A stretch of 46,961 nt of DNA from positions 1 through 46,961 of the forward strand of contig JASBVL010000111.1 of NCBI GenBank assembly GCA_029961075.1. Reading direction: 5' to 3'. The DNA comes from Sphaerobacter sp. Its GTDB lineage: Bacteria > Chloroflexota > Chloroflexia > Thermomicrobiales > Thermomicrobiaceae. The notes beneath the pieces were generated by a model, which had not been told where the DNA came from, searched no databases, and worked only from the letters and a program-made list of their open reading frames with translations. Below, in pieces: positions 22,760-28,786 of this stretch. How positions within the stretch are numbered: position 1 is the stretch's first letter; each line of letters begins with the position of its first letter. A program made the position numbers and the translations under genes.

Positions 22760-24952
22760 GACCGGGCTCATCCGTCTCGACTCGGGCTCAGCCGGGGGGA
22801 GCGAGACGACGTAGGCCGACTCGATCCCGGGGATGGCCACGATCTCGGCCAGGGCCGCCTCCGGGATGGCATCGTCCACGTTGAGGACCATGATCGCCTG
22901 CCCGCCGCGCTCGTGCCGCCCCACCTGCATCCCGGCGATGTTGACCTCGTAGCGCCCGAGGATGGTGCCGATGCGGCCGACGATCCCGGGGCGGTCGCGG
23001 TGGCGGGTGATGAGGAGATCGCCGGCCAGCGGCCGCTCCAGCGAGAAGCGGTCCACCTCGAGGATGCCCGCCTCGTGGCGATCCCAGCGCACCGTGACGC
23101 GATGGGGGTCGTCGCCATCGACCTCGAAGGCAAACTCGGGCACACGCGCCGGGTCGGCGTCACCGACGACGATGCTGACGTCCAGGCCGACCTCCTGCGC
23201 GATGAGCCGGGCGTTGACCGGCGTGACCCGGCGATCGGTCCAGCGCCGCAGCGCCTCGGCCAGCGCGGCGGCCGTCGCCCGCTCCGCCACATCGGGGGGC
23301 ACCGCGCCCTGCACGATGACCTCCAGCCGCTCCGGGCGCCGCGACCGCAGCACCGCGAGCAGGCGGCCGGCGGCCGAGGCGACGTGGGTGAGCCGCTGGA
23401 GCTCCGGCCCCTGGAGCGAGGCCGGCGGCAGGTTGACGGCGTTCGGCACCGCCTCGCCGCGCAGGGCGGCCAGCGTCGTGGTGCTGATCATCTCACCGAC
23501 GGCGGCCAGCGCCTCGCGGCTGGAGCCGCCGATGTGCGGCGTCAGGATGACGTTGGGGAGGCCGAAGAGCGGGCTCGTGTGCGCCGGCTCCTCCGGGAAC
23601 ACGTCGACCGCGGCCCCGCCGACCCGGCCGGCGCGGAGGGCCGCGGCCAGCGCCGCCTGGTCCACGACCTCGCCGCGCGCGCAGTTGATCACGAGCGCAC
23701 CCGGCTTCAGCCGCGCGATCGCGGCCGCGTCGAGCATGCCGATCGTCTCCGGCGTGGCCGGGACATGGAAGGTGACCACGTCCGACTCGGCCAGCAGCCG
23801 CTCATACGGCACCGGCTCGACGCCGAGCTGCTGGAAGCGCTCCCGCGCGATGTAGGGGTCGTACCCGAGCAGGCGCGTCTCGAACGCCCGCAGCCGCTGG
23901 GCCACCACCGAGCCGACGCGCCCCAACCCCACGATGCCGACCGTCTTGCCCTGCAGATCGAACGGCTGGAAGCGCTTGCGCTCCCAGCGCCCGCCATGGA
24001 CGGCGGCGTTGGCCGCCGGGATCTGCCGGGTGAGGGCGAGCAGCAGGGCGATGGTGTGCTCGCCCGCCGAGACGGCATTGGCCCCGGGGGCGTTGAGCAC
24101 GAGGATGCCGGCCGCGGTCGCGCTCGGCACGTCGATGTTGTCAACCCCCGTGCCGGCCCGCGCGACCACGCGCAGCGCCGGGCCGGCGGCCAGCACCTCC
24201 CGCGTGACCTGCGTCTCGCTGCGCACGATCAGGGCGTCGGCGTCCCGCAGCGCCGCGGTGAGGGCCGCCACATCCTGGCCGTCCACGTCGATCAACTCCG
24301 CCTCGCGCGCCAGGCGCGCGCGGGCCTGCGGGTCGATCACGTCGCTGATGACGATACGGTAGCGAATCGTTCGGCGCTCCTCTGCCGGCTCGCGGTCGTC
24401 CGGTTCGCCCAGCAGGCGCGCGCGGACCGCCTCCAGGTCGGGGACCCGCTCGATTAGCGGCGACTCCCCCGGCGGCGCCGGGTCGGAGGTCAGCAGCAGA
24501 CAGCGGATCCCCGCCGCCGCGTACGCGGTCGCGTGCCGCAGGCTATCCTCGACCGCATGGGTCACACCCCGCGCGAGCGCCACCGGGACCTTATCCTCGG
24601 CGAAGACCAGGCGGCAGGGCGGGAAGCCATGCGCCCGGAGCCACTCCTCCGTCGTGGCCCGCGACTCCTCGGGGCGCGCGGTCAGGATGAACACGTTCTC
24701 CGCGCCCAACGCCGCCATCGCGGCGGCGATAAAGGCGGCGCCGTCGGGGACCGGGGCCAGCCGCCGGGCCGGGCCGTCGGGCCCGTAGACCCAGCGCCGG
24801 ATCTCGGCCGGCACGTTGCAGCTCGCCGAGTCGACGAAGGCGTGCGGCGGCAGGCTCAGCCCGTAGGTGTCGTTGGCCGCGTGGGCGAGAATGCGGGGAT
24901 GCTCGGTCAGAACCCCGTCAAGGTCACAGGCGAGTCGGATCACGTCGTTCAC
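22739..24952 (-). CDS. serA: HAD-domain / D-3-phosphoglycerate dehydrogenase fusion
   Basis: A 737-residue fusion. Residues 1 to about 185 form a HAD-fold phosphatase-like domain: Asp10/Asp12 in CDLDGVL, Thr91 in LTARPEES, Lys121 and the acidic pair Glu135/Asp136. Its style resembles NT5C-type nucleotidases. Residues about 198-737 are D-3-phosphoglycerate dehydrogenase, the first enzyme of serine synthesis: NAD motif G342xG344xxG347, Arg426 in NCARGEV, the VFPEEP acid near 455, His473 in TPHIGG, an intervening (ASB-like) domain at about 510-640 and a C-terminal ACT domain from about 645. GTG 24952 has GGAGG 6 bases upstream, inside a serine-rich leader ORF. If the HAD part acts on phosphoserine, the fusion would join steps 1 and 3. 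Confidence 0.9.
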   Translation of the reverse strand: MNDVIRLACDLDGVLTEHPRILAHAANDTYGLSLPPHAFVDSASCNVPAEIRRWVYGPDGPARRLAPVPDGAAFIAAAMAALGAENVFILTARPEESRATTEEWLRAHGFPPCRLVFAEDKVPVALARGVTHAVEDSLRHATAYAAAGIRCLLLTSDPAPPGESPLIERVPDLEAVRARLLGEPDDREPAEERRTIRYRIVISDVIDPQARARLAREAELIDVDGQDVAALTAALRDADALIVRSETQVTREVLAAGPALRVVARAGTGVDNIDVPSATAAGILVLNAPGANAVSAGEHTIALLLALTRQIPAANAAVHGGRWERKRFQPFDLQGKTVGIVGLGRVGSVVAQRLRAFETRLLGYDPYIARERFQQLGVEPVPYERLLAESDVVTFHVPATPETIGMLDAAAIARLKPGALVINCARGEVVDQAALAAALRAGRVGGAAVDVFPEEPAHTSPLFGLPNVILTPHIGGSSREALAAVGEMISTTTLAALRGEAVPNAVNLPPASLQGPELQRLTHVASAAGRLLAVLRSRRPERLEVIVQGAVPPDVAERATAAALAEALRRWTDRRVTPVNARLIAQEVGLDVSIVVGDADPARVPEFAFEVDGDDPHRVTVRWDRHEAGILEVDRFSLERPLAGDLLITRHRDRPGIVGRIGTILGRYEVNIAGMQVGRHERGGQAIMVLNVDDAIPEAALAEIVAIPGIESAYVVSLPPAEPESRRMSPVVAQAAR

Positions 24953-25103
24953 CGGCTACCTCCAGCGTCAGCATTGCCTCCAGTGCCGCCACCTCACAGG
25001 AACTGGAGGAACTACTGGAGCTCCGGCACGAGGAACTCGACCACCCGCGCACCAGCGAGCCCAGATCCACAGCCACGGCCGCGATGTGCGCAAGGGTCTT
25101 CAT
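24924..25103 (-). CDS. Serine-rich leader peptide upstream of serA
   Basis: A 59-residue ORF starting at ATG 25103 with GGAG 7 bases upstream. It begins MKTLAHIAAVAVDLG and then has Ser22-25, Cys26, Arg27, Ser28-35, Cys36: twelve serines in fourteen residues, using TCG, AGT, TCC and AGC codons. It ends at 24924, 28 nt inside serA, in another frame. Such a run of one amino acid in a short ORF in front of that amino acid's biosynthetic gene is the hallmark of a regulatory leader peptide, as in trp, his and leu operons. A ribosome waiting for seryl-tRNA would stop there. Existence as a translated ORF is inference. Confidence 0.65.
   Translation of the reverse strand: MKTLAHIAAVAVDLGSLVRGWSSSSCRSSSSSSSSCEVAALEAMLTLEVAGERRDPTRL
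24959..25021 (-). promoter_or_regulatory. Putative serine-responsive RNA switch sequestering the serA ribosome site
   Basis: Four short elements on the minus strand: A GCTCCAG (25021-25015), B CCTCCAGT (25009-25002), C ACTGGAGG (24984-24977), D CTGGAGG (24965-24959). B pairs with C over 8 bp and A with D over 6 bp, giving a nested hairpin; B can also pair with D. D is the serA Shine-Dalgarno. A and B are made of serine codons 28-34 of the leader. A ribosome stalled there would cover A and B and free D. Confidence 0.55.
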
Positions 25104-25192
25104 CGAGCGTCTCCGACTCCATGAGTAACGAAGCGGCCGCCTCACCCCAGGCGGGGCAAACCGGCCGTCCCCACCGTCTAACTACCTGTTTG

Positions 25193-25198
25193 AGTATA
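25193..25198 (-). promoter_or_regulatory. -10 element of the leader/serA promoter
   Basis: TATACT on the minus strand, 90 nt upstream of the leader ATG. The -35 position has only TTCCCG (25221-25216) at 17-bp spacing, a weak match. Confidence 0.45.
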
Positions 25199-25352
25199 GC
25201 GGCTGGATCACCCGGCGGGAAGCCCCGGGGGGCCGCGCCCGCGGCCGCGGGCAGCGCGCGACCCCGCCCGGGATGACAGAATGCCCAGGTTCGGGCGCGA
25301 CGGCCCCACGCTGACCTCGCCGTCGCGCGCGCCGTCGGTGGCGAGAGCACGA

Positions 25353-25384
25353 CCCCGCGCCGCGGCCTGGGCCGCGGCGCGGGG
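25353..25384 (-). terminator. GC hairpin after the UspA gene
   Basis: A perfect 15-bp stem CCCCGCGCCGCGGCC (25353-25367) with its complement (25370-25384) and a 2-nt loop, 20 nt after the UspA stop on the minus strand. No U-tract. Confidence 0.55.
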
Positions 25385-25404
25385 CGGGCCGGCAACTGCC
25401 GGTG

Positions 25405-26295
25405 CTAGTGGTCGCCATCGTCGGCGCTGGCGAGCTCGCCTGTCGGCTTGACCATCATGACCGGCGTCTGCCCCAGCCGCAGGATCCGCTCGGCCACGCT
25501 GCCGAAGACGAGCCGGCTCACGCCGCTGCGGCCGTGGGTGGCCATGACGACGAGATCGACCGTTTGGTCGCGCTCGTAGGCCAGGAGCTGCTCTGTCGGG
25601 AACCCCTCCAGGACCTCCGACTGCACCCGCACCCCCTCGCGCTGCAGCCGCTCCGCCACCTGGTGCAGGTACGATCGGGCCTCCGACCGGACCTGGGCCG
25701 CGATCTCGTCCAAGGTCTCGACGGCGATCGGGGTCGGGGCCGTCGGCGTCAGCGTGCGGTAGATCTGCGACGTCTCCGCGACCCGCACCAGCACGAGCTC
25801 CGCATCGAAGGCCCGCGCGAGCTGCACGGCGACGGGGAGCGCCGCCTCGGCGTAGGCCGAGCCGTCGAGCGGCACCAGGATCCGGCGGAACGTGTCCGTC
25901 GCCCGCCGCGGCATGCCGGAGCGGATCAGGAGGACCGGCACCTCGGCCGCGCGCACCACCTGGTCGGCCACGCTGCCGTAGATCCAGCGGCCGATGCCGC
26001 TCCGGCCACGCGTCGTCATGACGATGATCGGATCGCTCATCTCCGCGGCGCTGTCGATGATCTGCTCGGCGGGATGGCCGATGTGGACCGAGAGCTGCAC
26101 GCGGTCGCCGAAGGTGCGCGCCTTCTCCCGGAGGTAGCGCCGGGCCTCCTCCTCGGCGGCGGCCGGGGCGTCGGGTGGGATCACGCGCAGCAGGTGGAGT
26201 GGTGCCTGGGAGCGTTCGGCGATGGCGGCGGCGTAAGGGAGGGCCTCCTCCGCCAGCGGCGATCCATCGAGGGGAACAACCACCGTGCCGATCAT
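25405..26295 (-). CDS. Tandem universal stress protein (two UspA domains)
   Basis: A 296-residue cytoplasmic protein with two Usp domains, each with the ATP-binding type G-x2-G-x9-G-S/T motif: TTRGRSGIGRWIYGSVADQ (first, about 120-138) and ATHGRSGVSRLVFGSVAER (second, about 258-276). Each domain begins with a VVPLDGS / LVPLDGS strand. ATG 26295 is preferred for the GGGAG 8 bases upstream; ATG 26310 is possible. These proteins respond to stress and energy state; the target here is unknown. It lies just upstream of the serA leader on the same strand, but a hairpin and a promoter separate them. Confidence 0.9.
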   Translation of the reverse strand: MIGTVVVPLDGSPLAEEALPYAAAIAERSQAPLHLLRVIPPDAPAAAEEEARRYLREKARTFGDRVQLSVHIGHPAEQIIDSAAEMSDPIIVMTTRGRSGIGRWIYGSVADQVVRAAEVPVLLIRSGMPRRATDTFRRILVPLDGSAYAEAALPVAVQLARAFDAELVLVRVAETSQIYRTLTPTAPTPIAVETLDEIAAQVRSEARSYLHQVAERLQREGVRVQSEVLEGFPTEQLLAYERDQTVDLVVMATHGRSGVSRLVFGSVAERILRLGQTPVMMVKPTGELASADDGDH

Positions 26296-26561
26296 TGCCT
26301 GCGCTCCCATCCTGCTCACCGACCCCGCAGCGCCGCGAACCCGCGCGCGGCGCGCCGCACCGCCGTCCTGGCACGCCACGTGCCTCCGGCTTGGCATCGT
26401 AGCCCCAGTCTAGAGCATCCGCCATCCCAAAGGAACAACAGGTGCCGCACGGCCCGTGACAACCGCGTGGCGGCGGCGCTGCCGCGGCGGGGGCCGGGCG
26501 CGGTATGATGCGCCCCGCGGGAATCTGGCAGGGTCGGTTCTGCGACGAGTGGGAGGACCGG

Positions 26562-27629
26562 ATGGCCGAGCCGAGCGAGCGGATCGATGCCGCCGTGCTG
26601 CAGCAGTTCACGGCCGACGTGCTGGTCGGCTTCGGGTTGCGCCGCGAGGATGCCGCGATCACCGCCGAGGTGCTGATCGCCTCCGACATCCGCGGCATCG
26701 ACTCGCACGGGGTCCCGCGCCTGGGCTACTACGCCGAGCGGCTGCGCAAGGGCCTCATCAACCTGCGCCCGGCGTTCCGGGTGGTGACCGAGACGCCGGC
26801 CACCATCGCCTTCGATGCCGACAACGGCATGGGCCATCCGGCCGCCTACCGGGCCATGCGGCGCTGCATCGAGAAAGCCCAGGAGATCGGCTTCTGCATG
26901 GCGACGGTGCGCCACAGCAACCACTTCGGTATCGCCGGCTACTACGCCATGATGGCGCTCGAGGCGGGGCTGTGCGGCGTCGCGATGACGAATGCGACAC
27001 CCCTGGTGGTCCCCACCTTCGCCCGCGAGCCCTACCTGAGCACCGCGCCGATCGCGGTCGCCATCCCGGCCGGCACGCAGCGCCCGATCGTGATCGATCT
27101 GGCCACCAGCACGGTCGCCTGGGGCAAGATCGAGATCGCGCGGCGCGAAGAGAAGCCGATCCCCTGGGGCTGGGCGCTCGACGCGGCGGGGAACATCACG
27201 ACCGATCCCTTCGCGGCCGTCGCACTGACGCCGCTCGGTGCCACGCGGGAGTCGGGCAGCCACAAGGGCTACGCGCTCGCCCTCTTCGTCGAGACGCTCT
27301 GCGGCCCGCTCGCGGGCGCCGCCTGGAGCCGCTACGTCGCCGGCTCGCGCACGGTGCCGCCCCGCCCGGCGAACATCGGCCACGCCTTCATGGCCTGGCG
27401 CATCGACGCCTTCCGCCCGGCGGACGAGTTCCTGGCCGACATCGACCAGATGCTGGCCGAGCTGCGCGCGGCCGAACCGGTCGCGGGCCAGCCCCGCGTC
27501 TACGTGCCCGGCGATCCGGAGGACCTGGCCGAGGCGGACCGGCGGGCGAACGGCATCCCGGTCCACCCGAAGGTGCTGGCCGAGTTGCGGGCGCTCGGCG
27601 CCGAGGTGGGCGTCCCCGCCCCGTTCTAG
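26562..27629 (+). CDS. Ldh2/malate dehydrogenase-family NAD(P)-dependent oxidoreductase
   Basis: A 355-residue member of the Ldh2/YlbC/ComC family, which reduces or oxidises 2-hydroxy acids such as malate, L-lactate, ureidoglycolate or sulfolactate. Diagnostic segments: ASDIRGIDSHGVPRL (catalytic His), VRHSNHFGIAGYYAM, and the late ESGSHKGYALAL. ATG 26562 with GGGAGGA 4 bases upstream is chosen over an in-frame ATG at 26505. The protein has the usual length. Nothing nearby fixes the substrate; the next gene is a sugar-nucleotide enzyme with its own promoter. Confidence 0.85.
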   Translation: MAEPSERIDAAVLQQFTADVLVGFGLRREDAAITAEVLIASDIRGIDSHGVPRLGYYAERLRKGLINLRPAFRVVTETPATIAFDADNGMGHPAAYRAMRRCIEKAQEIGFCMATVRHSNHFGIAGYYAMMALEAGLCGVAMTNATPLVVPTFAREPYLSTAPIAVAIPAGTQRPIVIDLATSTVAWGKIEIARREEKPIPWGWALDAAGNITTDPFAAVALTPLGATRESGSHKGYALALFVETLCGPLAGAAWSRYVAGSRTVPPRPANIGHAFMAWRIDAFRPADEFLADIDQMLAELRAAEPVAGQPRVYVPGDPEDLAEADRRANGIPVHPKVLAELRALGAEVGVPAPF

Positions 27630-27660
27630 CGCGGGGATCCCGAGCCGGTGCGTGACCCGA

Positions 27661-27669
27661 TGCTATACT
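27661..27669 (+). promoter_or_regulatory. Extended -10 promoter of the nucleotidyltransferase gene
   Basis: TGC followed by TATACT (27664-27669), an extended -10; no good -35. The start codon is 107 nt downstream. Confidence 0.45.
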
Positions 27670-27775
27670 CTCCACCGGACCGGGAGACCGGCGCGGGCAG
27701 GCTTTGCGCCGGATCAGCGAGGGAGCGACCACCCGGCCGCAGTGGCGCACGCACGCCGGACGGGGAAACGCTGGG

Positions 27776-28543
27776 ATGAAGGGGATCATTCTCGCGGGTG
27801 GGTTGGGCAGCCGGCTCTATCCGCTGACCCACGCGACGAACAAGCACCTGCTGCCGATCTATGACCAGCCGATGATCTACTATCCGATCGCGACGCTGGT
27901 CAACGCGGGGATCGACCACATCATGATCGTCACCGGCGGCCCCCACGCCGGGCACTTCCTGCGCGTCTTGCGGGACGGCAAGCACCTCGGCATCCGCCAC
28001 CTGGAGTACACCTACCAGGAGAACGAGGGCGGCATCGCCGAGGCCCTGGGCCTGTGCCGCGACTTCGCCGACGGCGACAACATCTGCGTCATTCTCGGCG
28101 ACAACACGACCGACGCCGATATCCGCCCCGCGGTCGAGAGCTTCACGGGCGGTGCGCTCCTCTTCCTCGCGCGGGTGCCGGACCCGCACCGGTTCGGCTG
28201 CCCCCGCTTCGATCCCAACGACCCGACCCGCATCCTCTGCATCGAGGAGAAGCCGAAGCAGCCCGCCAGCCCGTACGCCGTCACCGGTCTGTATCTGTAC
28301 GACGCCCGCGTGTTCGACTACATCGAGCGGCTGACGCCCTCCGAGCGCGGGGAGCTGGAGATCACCGACGTCAACAACTTCTACCTGGCCGACGGACTCC
28401 TCCGCTGGGTGGAGCTGGAAGGGTTCTGGACCGACGCCGGGACGTTCGAGAGCCTGCACCGCGCCAACCGCTACTGGGCCGCGCGCCGCGGCTGGCGCGA
28501 GCAGCCGGTGGATGAGGCGTCGTGCGCGACCCGTGAGCCGTGA
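27776..28543 (+). CDS. Glucose-1-phosphate thymidylyltransferase-type sugar nucleotidyltransferase
   Basis: A 255-residue RmlA-like enzyme joining a sugar-1-phosphate to a nucleoside triphosphate, first step of dTDP-sugar supply. Motifs: GIILAGGLGSRLYPLT (nucleotide loop), NKHLLPIYDQPMIYYPI, VILGDN, EEKPKQPASPYAVTGLYLYD and EGFWTDAGTFESL. The sequence is slightly shorter than RmlA of the classic operon (about 290) and belongs to the short glucose-1-phosphate thymidylyltransferase type. It has an AT-containing start with a GGGG purine stretch upstream. No rmlBCD genes follow here. It ends directly at the TGCGT repeat tract. Confidence 0.85.
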   Translation: MKGIILAGGLGSRLYPLTHATNKHLLPIYDQPMIYYPIATLVNAGIDHIMIVTGGPHAGHFLRVLRDGKHLGIRHLEYTYQENEGGIAEALGLCRDFADGDNICVILGDNTTDADIRPAVESFTGGALLFLARVPDPHRFGCPRFDPNDPTRILCIEEKPKQPASPYAVTGLYLYDARVFDYIERLTPSERGELEITDVNNFYLADGLLRWVELEGFWTDAGTFESLHRANRYWAARRGWREQPVDEASCATREP

Positions 28544-28772
28544 TGCGTGGTGCGTGGTGCGTGGTGCGTGGTGCGTATTGCGTATTCCGTAGTGCGTGAT
28601 GCATGGTGGGGTGGAATCCCCTCATCTCCTGTCATCCTCCCACCCGGGACGAGACGAGAGAAGCACGTAATACGCAGTACGCAATACGCAATACGCACTA
28701 CGCACCACGCATCCGCACTGACGCATGAGGCGTGACGTATGATGCACGACGTCTGACGCACAACGCCTGACG
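28541..28772. repeat. TGCGT/ACGCA repeat tract forming a large imperfect inverted repeat
   Basis: Left arm 28541-28606 is a run of TGCGTGG, TGCGTATT and TGCGTGATGCAT units. Right arm 28664-28710 is the mirror image, CACGTAATACGCAGTACGCA and so on, followed by more degenerate ACGC units to about 28772. A 55-bp centre with ATCTCCTGTCATCCTCCC-type sequence separates them. The tract fills the space between the nucleotidyltransferase and argS. Its lower GC and periodic nature mark it as non-coding. Confidence 0.8.
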
Positions 28773-28786
28773 AGCAGGAGCCTGGG

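Larger units (their letters stand above)
25104..25404. other. Intergenic region holding the serA leader promoter
   Basis: About 300 bases between the UspA gene and the leader peptide. Its content is the hairpin at 25353-25384, a GGGATGACAG-type repeat fragment near 25269, and the -10 at 25193-25198. The expected 5' UTR (about 25185-25104) has GC-rich complementary blocks but no known riboswitch that I recognise. Confidence 0.4.

Noticed and set aside
25104..25210. T-box riboswitch in front of serA
   Set aside because: No T-box consensus, specifier loop or terminator/antiterminator with U-tract was found; the leader-peptide model explains the sequence better.
28541..28772. CRISPR array in the TGCGT tract
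   Set aside because: Units are 7-10 bp and vary without unique spacers; there are no cas genes.
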